NCBI GenBank assembly: GCA_900549915.1 | Contig: URQF01000039.1 | Coordinates: 1-10,808, forward strand | Direction of reading: 5' to 3' | DNA: 10,808 nt | Origin: an uncultured Mollicutes bacterium | GTDB taxonomy: Bacteria > Bacillota_I > Bacilli_A > RFN20 > CAG-288 | Shown: piece after piece, positions 1 to 7,293 of the stretch | How positions within the stretch are numbered: the stretch's first letter is position 1 | Layout: each line of letters starts with the position of its first letter | The notes under the pieces: generated by a model | What the model saw: only the letters and a program-made list of their open reading frames with translations | Told to the model about the DNA's origin: nothing | The model's database searches: none | Program-made: the position numbers and the translations under genes

Positions 1-1005
1 TTACTATTAGGTCTTTCCATCCTTACTCCTACCACAAATTTAAAAGAAGAGGTTCTTCCAAACTTTAATTCAAATCTATCTTCAATCCGTACAATTAAAA
101 AATTTTCAAATGTCGAAGTAGACAATTTTGCTTTTTCGTACTCTTCTCGAAACGAAAATCAAATTAGTGTTCATTATCTCTATGATGCAAGTAATACTTA
201 TGAAGGATATTATCTTCTTAATTCTGAAAACATTATTACTGCTTTATATCATGGATCTTATATTCCAGAGAGCGTTGATGATTTACCCGACCTTTTAACA
301 GAAACAAGTGATGTACAAAAGCAAACAGAAATTGCTGTCGATTCCATTGTTCCTACATCTACTACAGTTGATAGAAGCAATCTTCTTTGCTATCCTTCTT
401 ACTTATTTAAATCAGAAATTTACAGCCAATCTGCCAGCCGTTATATTTCACAATGTCCTGAATACTTCAATGATATTTACGGATTCGAAAACAAAGCGTG
501 TTCAGCAGTTGCAGGTGCAATGTTAATATCTTTTTATGATCGATATAGCAACTATGATTTAGTAGATGGTCTTCTCCCTCTACAACAAGATGATAATGTT
601 CTAGAGGTACACAAATTAGTTAGCGAGCTTATGATTGACAGGCATACATCAACAAAGAACGGCACTACATTTGCCAATGAATTAACTGGGTTACGCGCAT
701 ACTTAGACAAACATAATGGATCATCTATTCAGATACAGACCCAAACAAGTTTCTTTGCTTACCAGTATTGGATTCTCAACAGCTGCAATCCTGTTTTAGC
801 GAGTTTTGCATGGACTGATGATAGTGGATTTACACACAACCACGCCGTTTTAGGAACAGGCTTTGCAACAATTCGGAACGGAAGCACAACAGAAAACTAT
901 TACAGGGTTCACTATGATTCGAGTGATCATTCGAGAACTGGAGAATATATTTTAAATAACAATGTCTATGAAATGAACTACTTCCGTTGCCTGACGAAAA
1001 AATAG
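1..1005 (+). CDS. Secreted C39/papain-like cysteine peptidase, 5' end missing
   Basis: The frame is open from base 1 to the TAG at 1003-1005, so at least 334 residues are encoded and the start lies left of the window. Internal ATGs such as 520 are not starts, because homologous-looking sequence continues upstream of them. The first residues are hydrophobic and may be the end of a signal peptide. Residues about 45-100 resemble the propeptide-like region of secreted cysteine peptidases (a YEGYYLLN stretch). The catalytic-looking part begins at Cys167 in NKACSAVAGAML, followed by FYDRYSNYDLVDG, which matches the C39-like pattern where Cys-Gly-Pro-Thr normally stands. The likely catalytic histidine is His281 in NHAVLGTG, and an Asp follows in VHYDSSD. 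The usual Gly-Pro after the cysteine is Ser-Ala here. The sequence is much more A+T-rich than the core genes to the right, which may indicate acquisition. Fold call is moderately sure; substrate unknown. Confidence 0.7.
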   Translation, partial: LLLGLSILTPTTNLKEEVLPNFNSNLSSIRTIKKFSNVEVDNFAFSYSSRNENQISVHYLYDASNTYEGYYLLNSENIITALYHGSYIPESVDDLPDLLTETSDVQKQTEIAVDSIVPTSTTVDRSNLLCYPSYLFKSEIYSQSASRYISQCPEYFNDIYGFENKACSAVAGAMLISFYDRYSNYDLVDGLLPLQQDDNVLEVHKLVSELMIDRHTSTKNGTTFANELTGLRAYLDKHNGSSIQIQTQTSFFAYQYWILNSCNPVLASFAWTDDSGFTHNHAVLGTGFATIRNGSTTENYYRVHYDSSDHSRTGEYILNNNVYEMNYFRCLTKK

Positions 1006-1019
1006 GAGGGCGAAGTAAT

Positions 1020-1583
1020 ATGAATAGAAAAATACTTACTTTTTCTCTGATTTTCCTTCTAGCAGGATGTCAAAACAAACAACCTATGGAATCGCAAACG
1101 AACTCAACAATCCATTCACAGCCAAAGTATCAGCTAGATAAATCCAAATATGATGGCGCTGAAGTGACACTCCACTATGTTTTGAACGAAGATCCTGCGT
1201 ATCTAGGTAATCTTCTTGCTATCAATCCCGTGATTCTCGAAACAGCACTATCAGAAAAAATTCTCGGTTTTGAATCCAAAGTCCGGAACTTAGGTGTCCT
1301 TGATTATGTAGGCAGCACTGGTGGTGGTTGGGGTGTTTTCAAATGCTACCAGCTGGAAATCACGAAAGAGGACAAACCGACTAGATGGTTGACAGTCTTT
1401 GAAAATCAGACATTCTTCACCGATAGAGATGAGGAAAGGGCAAAGTATCCGGATGCAGATGGAGAACCTCTTTATCTTTCCTATGATCTCTTGGATAAAG
1501 ACAGCTTAGACACCTCTTTCCTTAAGGAAATTAAATCGATTGTCGATTCTTCCGAGATTCATTCCAGGAAAGAAGGCTATTAG
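1020..1583 (+). CDS. Small lipoprotein of unknown function
   Basis: The product has 187 residues with a lipoprotein signal peptide: MNRK, a hydrophobic stretch, then the lipobox LLAGC with Cys17 as the lipidation site, so it should be anchored outside the membrane. I chose ATG 1020 because a strong ribosome binding site, AGGAGGG at 1004-1010, sits nine bases upstream; the longer frame from 987 would begin before it and would add charged residues ahead of the signal peptide. The binding site overlaps the stop codon of the peptidase gene, so the two are probably co-transcribed and perhaps translationally coupled. The mature part is soluble-looking and mixed in charge, with a GSTGGGWGVFKCYQLEI stretch at about residues 100-116 and an acidic C-terminal half. 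I do not recognise the family. A chaperone, inhibitor or surface partner of the peptidase is possible but is only inference from position. Confidence 0.85.
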   Translation: MNRKILTFSLIFLLAGCQNKQPMESQTNSTIHSQPKYQLDKSKYDGAEVTLHYVLNEDPAYLGNLLAINPVILETALSEKILGFESKVRNLGVLDYVGSTGGGWGVFKCYQLEITKEDKPTRWLTVFENQTFFTDRDEERAKYPDADGEPLYLSYDLLDKDSLDTSFLKEIKSIVDSSEIHSRKEGY

Positions 1584-1627
1584 GAAAAAGGCGGCAGAGC
1601 ACTAAGCTAAGCCGCCTTTTTCCTTTT
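1583..1627 (+). terminator. Strong rho-independent terminator after the lipoprotein gene
   Basis: A perfect 13-bp inverted repeat (1583-1595 pairs with 1611-1623; core GGCGGC/GCCGCC flanked by AAAAA/TTTTT) encloses a 15-base loop and is followed by TTTT at 1624-1627. It begins at the last base of the lipoprotein stop codon. It closes the peptidase-lipoprotein transcript and separates it from the ychF promoter seven bases further on. The A-run on the left arm would also let it work on the other strand. Confidence 0.93.
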
Positions 1628-1633
1628 GAAGTA

Positions 1634-1662
1634 TTGGATAAAATCATTCCACACTCTATAAT
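1634..1662 (+). promoter_or_regulatory. Sigma-A type promoter for ychF-ispF-argS
   Basis: A perfect TATAAT lies at 1657-1662, with TTGGAT at 1634-1639 as a partial -35 match at the ideal 17-base spacing. Transcription would begin near 1669, giving a leader of about 36 bases to the ATG at 1706. The preceding terminator ends at 1627, so the operon needs a promoter exactly here. The -35 is weak (three of six matches). Confidence 0.7.
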
Positions 1663-1705
1663 AGAAAGGCACTATTTTTATTGTGCAGGAAAGAAGTTAT
1701 ATACA

Positions 1706-2821
1706 ATGAGCTTAACTGCAGGTATTGTCGGACTTCCGAACGTTGGAAAGTCCACGTTATTCAATGCTATCACCAACAACCATGTTCTCGCCGAGAACTA
1801 TCCGTTCGCTACCATCGAACCGAATGTCGGAGTCGTCTATGTCAATGATCCTAGAATCCAGGAACTTGTCCGTATCTTCAATCCGAAGAAGACCGTCCGT
1901 GCCTCTTTCGAATTCACGGATATCGCTGGACTTGTCAAAGGTGCAAGCCATGGTGAAGGATTAGGAAACCAGTTCTTAGGAAACATCCGTAATACGGATG
2001 CTATCATCCATGTTATCCGCTGCTTTGATAGCAGTGAAATCATTTCCTATAACGGACGTTCGGTTGATCCGGTTACGGATGCAAGGGAAGTCAATCTGGA
2101 GTTAAGGCTCTCTGATCTTGATGTTGTCAACAAGCGTTTAGAGAAAGTGGAGCGCAAAGCACTCACGACTAAGGATAAAGATTCCTTAACCGAAGTCTCC
2201 GCTCTTCATAAAATCAAAGACGGCCTGGAAAAAGAGGTCAGGGCAAAAGATATTGTCCTTTCCTTCGATGAGAAGGCAAAGGCCAAAGAATTTAACCTGA
2301 TTACCAGGAAACCTGTTATCTATGTTGGCAATGTCGATGAAGACAGCTACGCAAATCCAGAAGGAAACAAGTATTTCAAGGCTTTGGAAGACTTTGCAAA
2401 GACTCAAGGTGCAGAATGCATCCCGGTTTCTGCCTTACTCGAAGAAGAACTTAGCCAGCAGTCTCCGGAAGATCGAAAGGAATACCTTTCCATGCTGGGA
2501 ACCAATCTTACTGGTTTGGATAAGATTACGATGGCTAGTTATCATCTTCTTGGTCTTCGTACCTTCTTTACGGGTGGAGAAGATGAAGTCCGTGCCTGGA
2601 CTTTCAAGGAAGGAAGGAATGCCCAGCAGTGTGCCGGTGTCATTCATACCGATTTCAGGAAGTTCTTCCTCAAAGCAGAAGTCTATAGCTATGATGATCT
2701 GATTCAGTATGGATCGGAGCTTGCTGTCAAGGAAGCAGGCAAGAGGCGCACAGTCGGTAAGGACTATGTCGTCAATGACGGCGATATCCTTTACATCCTT
2801 TCTGCTGCAAAGAAGAAATAA
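1706..2821 (+). CDS. ychF: YchF/OLA1-family P-loop NTPase
   Basis: This 371-residue protein is a full-length member of the universal YchF (YyaF/OLA1) subfamily of Obg-related NTPases, close to the usual length of about 365. Residues 9-17 are the P-loop GLPNVGKST, NYPFATIEPN at 31-40 is the switch region, DIAGLVKGAS at 72-81 is G3, and NVDE at 209-212 replaces the guanine-specific NKxD; this NxxE form is typical of YchF and fits its known preference for ATP. A helical insert lies at about 130-200 and a TGS domain at about 285-368, ending VNDGDILYILSA. Family members associate with ribosomes and affect stress responses. I chose ATG 1706 because MSLTAGIVGLPN is the usual N-terminus; the longer TTG frame from 1634 starts inside the promoter. 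The stop shares its last base with the ispF start. Confidence 0.96.
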   Translation: MSLTAGIVGLPNVGKSTLFNAITNNHVLAENYPFATIEPNVGVVYVNDPRIQELVRIFNPKKTVRASFEFTDIAGLVKGASHGEGLGNQFLGNIRNTDAIIHVIRCFDSSEIISYNGRSVDPVTDAREVNLELRLSDLDVVNKRLEKVERKALTTKDKDSLTEVSALHKIKDGLEKEVRAKDIVLSFDEKAKAKEFNLITRKPVIYVGNVDEDSYANPEGNKYFKALEDFAKTQGAECIPVSALLEEELSQQSPEDRKEYLSMLGTNLTGLDKITMASYHLLGLRTFFTGGEDEVRAWTFKEGRNAQQCAGVIHTDFRKFFLKAEVYSYDDLIQYGSELAVKEAGKRRTVGKDYVVNDGDILYILSAAKKK

Positions 2822-3303
2822 TGATTAAAACGGGATTCGGCTTTGATATCCATCGCTTAGAAGAAGAGGGTTCTTTCCCTCTAGCAGGGGTCAGCATCCA
2901 GGGAAAGAAAGTAATTGCTCACTCGGATGGTGACATCCTTCTTCATGCCTTATCCAATGCCATTCTATCTGCACTGGGCAAAGAAGATATCGGAACCTAT
3001 TTCCCGGATAATGAAACCAAAACAAAAGACAGGAATTCCAAAGATATTCTCTTGTTTGCTATCGAAGAGAGGAAAAAGAAACACTACCATTTGAACAACG
3101 TTGCGGTAACCATTCTTCTAGAAAAACCTAAGCTCTCTCCTTACAAGGTGCAAATCAAGAAGAGTCTCTGCTCTCTTCTCCAATTAGAGGAAGAGAATGT
3201 CTCAATCCTAGCTAACACAAGGGAAAAGCTAGGTCCTATCGGAGAAGAAAAAGCCTGTGCGTGCCTAGTAAGCATACTCAGGGAAAAAGAAGAAACGAGG
3301 TAA
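2821..3303 (+). CDS. ispF: 2-C-methyl-D-erythritol 2,4-cyclodiphosphate synthase
   Basis: IspF makes 2-C-methyl-D-erythritol 2,4-cyclodiphosphate with release of CMP in the MEP route to isoprenoids, acting as a cytoplasmic zinc-dependent trimer. The 160 residues match the usual length. The metal ligands are present: Asp9 and His11 in GFDIHRL, and His42 after HSDGDILL at 34-41. DIG at 56-58, FPD at 61-63 and the CDP-site segment ANTREKLG at 131-138 are also there. Departures from consensus are Asn46 where Asp is usual, and PIGEEKACA after KLG where FTGRGEGIA is usual, so the conserved Arg is Glu142. The ATG at 2821 overlaps the ychF stop by one base (TAATG), which implies translational coupling. 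ispD, often adjacent or fused in other bacteria, lies about 7 kb away at 10217. Confidence 0.93.
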   Translation: MIKTGFGFDIHRLEEEGSFPLAGVSIQGKKVIAHSDGDILLHALSNAILSALGKEDIGTYFPDNETKTKDRNSKDILLFAIEERKKKHYHLNNVAVTILLEKPKLSPYKVQIKKSLCSLLQLEEENVSILANTREKLGPIGEEKACACLVSILREKEETR

Positions 3304-3309
3304 TCGATT

Positions 3310-4962
3310 ATGGATATTCAGGAAAAGATCAAAAACCAACTGAAAGTGATGAGGGAACAGCTCGGTGCAGAAACCAAGAGGGAAGAAATCATCCTTTCTC
3401 CATCCGACAAGCGGGAGCATGGCGATTATGCAAGCAACATTGCCTTTCGTAAAGCAAAGCTGCTCCACAGGGCTCCCTTAAGGCTTGCCGAGAAAATTGC
3501 CGCAGAATTCAAGAGGGACGGCGTCGACCATGTCGAAGCTGTCAAACCAGGATTCCTGAATTTCTTCCTTTGCCAGGATGAACTTGGACAGGTAATCCAT
3601 AGGATTGTCAAAGATCCTATCCACTATGGTGACCTGACCATCGGAAAAGGAAAGAAAGTTGATATCGAATATGTTTCTGCTAACCCAACTGGCACCCTTC
3701 ATTTAGGTCATGCCCGTGGTGCTGCTATCGGAGACTCCTTATCCCGTATCTATAAGAAAGCAGGATATGATGTCACCCGTGAATACTATGTCAATGACGC
3801 TGGTGTTCAGAGGGACCACCTCGCTGAGTCTATCGAAGCTCGTTATCTTGAGCTCTTCGGAATCGATAAGCCAGTCCCGGAAGATGGATACCATGGACAG
3901 GAAATCATTGAAATCGCCAAAGAAATCAAAGAAAAAGTCGGTGACGCCTATGTGGCAGATTCAAAGAAGCATCTTCCTGAATTCAAAAAATTCGGTGGTG
4001 AAAAACTCTTAGATGCCATCAAAAAGGATCTCCATGACTTCCATGTTGACCAGGATGTCTACACTTCCGAAAAAGCCATCCGCGACAGAGGAGATGTCAC
4101 AAGGGTCTTAGAGAAGCTGAAACCCGAATGCTATGAAAAAGACGGAGCCCTTTGGCTCAACACAACCAAAGACGGTGATGACAAGGATCGTGTCCTTGTC
4201 AAGTCCGATGGAAGCTACACCTACCTTCTTCCGGATATTGCTTATCACAACGATAAGTTCAATCGTGGATTCGATATTCTTGTTGATTTATTCGGTGCTG
4301 ACCATTATGGCTACGTCACCCGTCTGAAATCTTCACAAAAAGATTTAGGACACAATCCGGACAACTTGAAGATTCTTCTTGTCCAGATGGTCCGTCTGTT
4401 CAAAGACGGCCAGGAGTTCAAGAGGAGCAAACGTACTGGAAATGCCATTTCCAGGAAAGAGCTCATTGAAGAAGTCGGTGTCGATGCCGCTCGTTATTTC
4501 TTTGTTTCCCGCTCTGTCGACTCCCATCTTGATTTCAATATTGATCTGGCAAAGAAACTCGGAAGTGAGAATCCAGTCTACTATGCTCAGTATACTCACG
4601 CACGTCTCTGCGGTATTCTCGAAAACGGAAAGAAGTTCTTCCCGTTGAACTACGAAACCGACTTGCTGACAAGCGAATCCGAGAAGAACCTTCTCATTAA
4701 ACTCAAGGATTATTCCAAGGAAATCGAAGGTGCCTTGAAGGACAACGATCCGTATCGTATGGCCAATTACATCCACTCCTTAAGCCAGCAGATCAATGAA
4801 TTCTATACAAAGTGCCGTGTCTTAGATGACAATAATGAACAGTTAAGCCGGGAACGTCTTGGTTTAGTGGAAGCCTGCAAGGATGTCCTTGCCTCTGCCC
4901 TTGACTTAATCGGTGTCTCTGCCCCGACACATAGGTATTCTGACGAAAAGAAAGAAGACTAA
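3310..4962 (+). CDS. argS: Arginyl-tRNA synthetase
   Basis: ArgRS attaches arginine to tRNA-Arg in the cytoplasm. The 550 residues fit the class I bacterial form. The N-terminal tRNA-binding domain occupies about residues 1-105, then comes the Rossmann catalytic domain with SANPTGTLHLGH, whose HIGH motif is HLGH at 131-134. The KMSK-like loop is KRSKRTG at 371-377; ArgRS commonly lacks the exact KMSK. The DALR anticodon-binding domain starts near 424 with YYAQYTHARL. The C-terminus ends in SAPTHRYSDEKKED, a charged tail instead of the usual ending close to APERM. It begins six bases after the ispF stop, with a GAGG ribosome binding site at 3297-3300 inside the end of ispF. It is the last gene of the ychF operon; I see no hairpin terminator behind it, so some transcripts may continue into rpoE. 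Confidence 0.97.
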   Translation: MDIQEKIKNQLKVMREQLGAETKREEIILSPSDKREHGDYASNIAFRKAKLLHRAPLRLAEKIAAEFKRDGVDHVEAVKPGFLNFFLCQDELGQVIHRIVKDPIHYGDLTIGKGKKVDIEYVSANPTGTLHLGHARGAAIGDSLSRIYKKAGYDVTREYYVNDAGVQRDHLAESIEARYLELFGIDKPVPEDGYHGQEIIEIAKEIKEKVGDAYVADSKKHLPEFKKFGGEKLLDAIKKDLHDFHVDQDVYTSEKAIRDRGDVTRVLEKLKPECYEKDGALWLNTTKDGDDKDRVLVKSDGSYTYLLPDIAYHNDKFNRGFDILVDLFGADHYGYVTRLKSSQKDLGHNPDNLKILLVQMVRLFKDGQEFKRSKRTGNAISRKELIEEVGVDAARYFFVSRSVDSHLDFNIDLAKKLGSENPVYYAQYTHARLCGILENGKKFFPLNYETDLLTSESEKNLLIKLKDYSKEIEGALKDNDPYRMANYIHSLSQQINEFYTKCRVLDDNNEQLSRERLGLVEACKDVLASALDLIGVSAPTHRYSDEKKED

Positions 4963-4975
4963 TTTTCTTCCGCCC

Positions 4976-5004
4976 TTTATAAATAAGGTTGGAATGTGTA
5001 TACT
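4976..5004 (+). promoter_or_regulatory. Probable promoter of rpoE
   Basis: TTTATA at 4976-4981 (four of six -35 matches) and TATACT at 4999-5004 (five of six) are separated by 17 bases. A start near 5011 gives a leader of about 32 bases that contains the AAGGAG ribosome binding site at 5027-5032. This is the only good promoter in the 80-base gap after argS. Delta-subunit genes commonly have their own promoter in related bacteria. Confidence 0.6.
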
Positions 5005-5042
5005 CTAATTGCTTTGAAGAATTGAAAAGGAGAAATCCGTTT

Positions 5043-5492
5043 ATGGATAACGAAAACAAATCTTTAGTTGATTTAGCCTATGAAGTCAGGACTGACCTCT
5101 ATGCCAAGGAAGGAAAAGATTTTAAGCCGGTTTCCTTCGGAGAACTGTTAAGGAAAGTCGGAAACTTACGTGGCATTACCGATGAAAACGAGCTGATTGC
5201 CCGTGCTTCCCACTTCTATACCGAACTCACACTGGATGGACGTTTTGTCGTCCGTGAGAACAACACCTGGTCTCTCCGTGAACATGAGAAGTATGCAGAT
5301 GCCCATATCGACAGGAATGATGCTTACTCTTATGATGAATACGAAGAAGATGAGGATGAAGAGAAGAAAGAGAAAGACTATGATTCCGAATCCACTCTTG
5401 ATTCCGATGAGGAAGAAAACGAAGATGAAGAGGGAAACGGAAAACAGATTAATTCTGATAATCAGTACGAAGACGAAGACGAAAACAACTAA
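5043..5492 (+). CDS. rpoE: DNA-directed RNA polymerase delta subunit
   Basis: The 149 residues have the two-part layout of the Bacillota delta subunit. Residues about 5-80 form a HARE-HTH (winged helix) domain, starting LVDLAYEV and containing PVSFGELLRKVG and LDGRFVVRENNTWSLRE. Residues 93-149 form a low-complexity acidic tail in which 29 of 57 residues are Asp or Glu, as expected for the disordered nucleic-acid-mimicking part. Delta binds core RNA polymerase, displaces nucleic acids, increases recycling and sharpens promoter selectivity by sensing initiating nucleotide. I chose ATG 5043 because AAGGAG at 5027-5032 precedes it and LVDLAYEV then lies close to the N-terminus; the longer frame from TTG 4989 starts upstream of the predicted transcription start. 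It has its own promoter and a terminator 20 bases downstream, so it is likely monocistronic, with some readthrough. Confidence 0.93.
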   Translation: MDNENKSLVDLAYEVRTDLYAKEGKDFKPVSFGELLRKVGNLRGITDENELIARASHFYTELTLDGRFVVRENNTWSLREHEKYADAHIDRNDAYSYDEYEEDEDEEKKEKDYDSESTLDSDEEENEDEEGNGKQINSDNQYEDEDENN

Positions 5493-5512
5493 TCGATTAT
5501 TGAAATGAAAGA

Positions 5513-5541
5513 AAAAGCCCTCGAATCAGGGCTTTTCTTTT
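5513..5541 (+). terminator. Rho-independent terminator between rpoE and nrnA
   Basis: A 9-bp perfect stem (5513-5521 AAAAGCCCT with 5528-5536 AGGGCTTTT) has a six-base loop and is followed by CTTTT. It ends only 17 bases before the nrnA start codon and directly abuts its ribosome binding site (GGAAAGAG at 5543-5550). It should end most rpoE transcripts and could act as an attenuator for the three genes behind it. Confidence 0.87.
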
Positions 5542-5558
5542 CGGAAAGAGAAAGAAAA

Positions 5559-6515
5559 ATGAATTATACAGAAAATGAAATCAAGGCAGTGTTCGACAAA
5601 TTAGAAGAAGCATCCTCCATTGTCATCTTTGGCCATAAGAATCCAGATGGCGACTGTGTCGGTTCTGTCCTTGGCAGGAAATACGCTCTTCTGAGTCTGT
5701 TCCCGAATAAGAAAGTCTATGCTTTAGGAACCCATCCTGCTTATTTAGGACCAGTTGATGATAGTGATATTGTTTCCGATGAAACGATTAAATCCTCCCT
5801 CTGTGTCAGGATTGACTTAAGTGACTTTGATCGTGTGGAAGATCAGCGTATTCTTTTAAGTCACGATGTTGTCTGCATCGACCATCATATTTCCGATAAG
5901 CCTTTCCCTTATCCGATTATCCGGGATGCACTCGCTCCGAGTGCCACCTATGTCTTAGCAAAGTCACTCCTTGTCCGCTACGGAAAGATTCCCTCTTGCA
6001 AGTCTGCAACCTATCTCTTCATGGGTCTTGTCACTGATTCTGGTCGTTTCCAGTATGATGCCGAGCCATCCACTTTTGAACTTGCTGCTAAACTTGTCTC
6101 TTATGGAGTTGACTATAAGACCTTATATAACAACAGGTATCAGCAGAATAGCCGTGACCTTCGCTATCGTTCCTTCATTTACTCCCACTTTGATTTCTCT
6201 GGCAGAGTCAGCTATTGCGTTGTGAAGAAAGAAGACTATCATGCCCTGAACAGGACTCAGGAAGAAGCATCCGGAAAAGTCAATCTCCTTGCCTTATTAG
6301 ACCATCATCCAATCTGGGCTTTATTCACCGAGCAGGAAAACTCAACGGTCCGTGTTGAACTTCGCTCCAATGGTTTCTACAATGTCCAGCTCGCCGCCGT
6401 TCAATTCAATGGTGGCGGACATCTTGCTGCCAGTGGATGCACGCTGTCCTCTTTAGACATCATTCCCCAGGTCTTAGAAGCCCTGAACAAGCTTGAGGAA
6501 ATCCATGGAAAATAA
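5559..6515 (+). CDS. nrnA: NrnA-type DHH/DHHA1 phosphoesterase (nanoRNase/pAp phosphatase)
   Basis: Bacillota NrnA degrades 2-5 nt RNA fragments and dephosphorylates pAp to AMP in the cytoplasm, using Mn2+. This protein has 318 residues, close to the 313 of B. subtilis NrnA. The DHH domain shows GHKNPDGDCVGS with His26, Asp30 and Asp32, a second motif around Asp86 in RIDLSD, the DHH triplet at 108-110 in CIDHH, and TDSGRF with Asp160. The DHHA1 substrate-binding domain ends in NGGGHLAASG with the glycine motif and His288. I chose ATG 5559, preceded by GGAAAGAG; the longer frame from ATG 5505 would translate through the terminator hairpin. Its last 11 bases overlap the next gene, which encodes another pAp-type phosphatase. 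Oligonucleotide specificity cannot be read from the sequence; related DHH proteins act on cyclic dinucleotides or pApA. Confidence 0.87.
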   Translation: MNYTENEIKAVFDKLEEASSIVIFGHKNPDGDCVGSVLGRKYALLSLFPNKKVYALGTHPAYLGPVDDSDIVSDETIKSSLCVRIDLSDFDRVEDQRILLSHDVVCIDHHISDKPFPYPIIRDALAPSATYVLAKSLLVRYGKIPSCKSATYLFMGLVTDSGRFQYDAEPSTFELAAKLVSYGVDYKTLYNNRYQQNSRDLRYRSFIYSHFDFSGRVSYCVVKKEDYHALNRTQEEASGKVNLLALLDHHPIWALFTEQENSTVRVELRSNGFYNVQLAAVQFNGGGHLAASGCTLSSLDIIPQVLEALNKLEEIHGK

Positions 6516-7293
6516 AACAATCCTGGAAGAAAGGATCGCAGCTGTCAAAGAAGCCGGAAAAGAAATCCAAAAAATCTATAACGAAGGATTCTCTATCTCC
6601 TATAAAGAAGATGACTCTCCTGTTACCAATGCGGATTTAGCCTCCAATCAGATTATCCGGAATCATCTTTCCAAGTTCAAAGACATCGCTTGGCTCTCAG
6701 AAGAAAGTCAGGATGATTTATCCCGTTTAGAAAAAAGAAAGGTCTTCATCGTTGATCCTTTAGACGGCACAGAGGACTTTGTTCGGAAAGATGGATCCTT
6801 TGCTGTAAATGTCGCTTACGCCGTTGATGGAAAGCCAGTGCTTGCTCTCATCGGCGTTCCAAGGAAAAACTCCTATGCTTATGCTATCAAGGGAGAGGGT
6901 TCCTACTATGTCGATGAAAACGGAAAAGAAACCAAGCTTACTGTCTCTTCTCGGAAAGAGAACCTCGTCAGGCTGATTTCTAAGACTCACAGGCTAAATT
7001 CCGAGGCACAGATAAAAGAAAAATATTCTTCCAAAATCACAGAAGTTCTTGCTATCGGTGCTTCCCTAAAAGGAATCGCCTTAGCCGGAGGAAGAGGCGA
7101 TATCTCCATCCGTTATACGAAGCACACCAAAGAATGGGACGTCTGCTCCAGGGACTTAATTATCAAGGAAGCTGGTGGTATTTTCTTAGATGGCATCGGC
7201 AACGAATTCACCTATAACCGAAAAGACGTCTACAACCAGAATGGTTATTCGATGTTCAACTGCAAAGAAAACAAGGAGCTCAGGCTAAAATGA
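6505..7293 (+). CDS. cysQ: CysQ-like 3'(2'),5'-bisphosphate nucleotidase (inositol monophosphatase family)
   Basis: The 262-residue protein belongs to the Mg2+-dependent, lithium-sensitive phosphatase superfamily. The CysQ-type opening DDSPVTNAD is at about 36-44. Metal ligands are visible: Glu66/Glu67 in LSEES, the DPLDGTEDF motif at 84-92 with Asp84 and Asp87, and Asp212 in KEWDVCSRD ahead of EAGG. GASLKGIALAGGRGD near 185-199 matches the CysQ GSSLK segment. CysQ removes the 3'-phosphate of pAp to give AMP, a by-product of holo-ACP synthesis and sulfate activation. I chose ATG 6505, with GAGG at 6495-6498 just upstream; this start overlaps nrnA by 11 bases. The stop is TGA and overlaps the next start (ATGA), so all three genes are coupled. 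An inositol- or sugar-phosphate phosphatase role is a less likely alternative. Confidence 0.85.
   Translation: MENKTILEERIAAVKEAGKEIQKIYNEGFSISYKEDDSPVTNADLASNQIIRNHLSKFKDIAWLSEESQDDLSRLEKRKVFIVDPLDGTEDFVRKDGSFAVNVAYAVDGKPVLALIGVPRKNSYAYAIKGEGSYYVDENGKETKLTVSSRKENLVRLISKTHRLNSEAQIKEKYSSKITEVLAIGASLKGIALAGGRGDISIRYTKHTKEWDVCSRDLIIKEAGGIFLDGIGNEFTYNRKDVYNQNGYSMFNCKENKELRLK

Noticed and set aside
987..1019. ATG 987 as the start of the lipoprotein
   Set aside because: It would overlap the peptidase gene, precede the AGGAGGG site and put charged residues ahead of the lipoprotein signal peptide.
1634..1705. TTG-initiated extension adding 24 residues to YchF
   Set aside because: It starts at the predicted -35 element, before the transcription start, and the P-loop of YchF normally lies about ten residues from the N-terminus, as with ATG 1706.
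4345..4776. 143-codon open frame on the minus strand inside argS
   Set aside because: It is the shadow of argS; there is no ribosome binding site or recognisable domain, while argS carries all family motifs here.
4989..5042. TTG-initiated extension adding 18 residues to RpoE
   Set aside because: It lies upstream of the predicted transcription start and lacks a ribosome binding site; ATG 5043 has AAGGAG.
5197..5508. 103-codon open frame overlapping rpoE in another frame
   Set aside because: It is a by-product of the GA-rich repeats that encode the acidic tail; its product is a Lys/Thr/Met-rich low-complexity string.
5505..5558. ATG 5505 as the start of nrnA
   Set aside because: The extra 18 codons are the terminator hairpin itself; ATG 5559 has its own ribosome binding site and gives the family's usual N-terminus.
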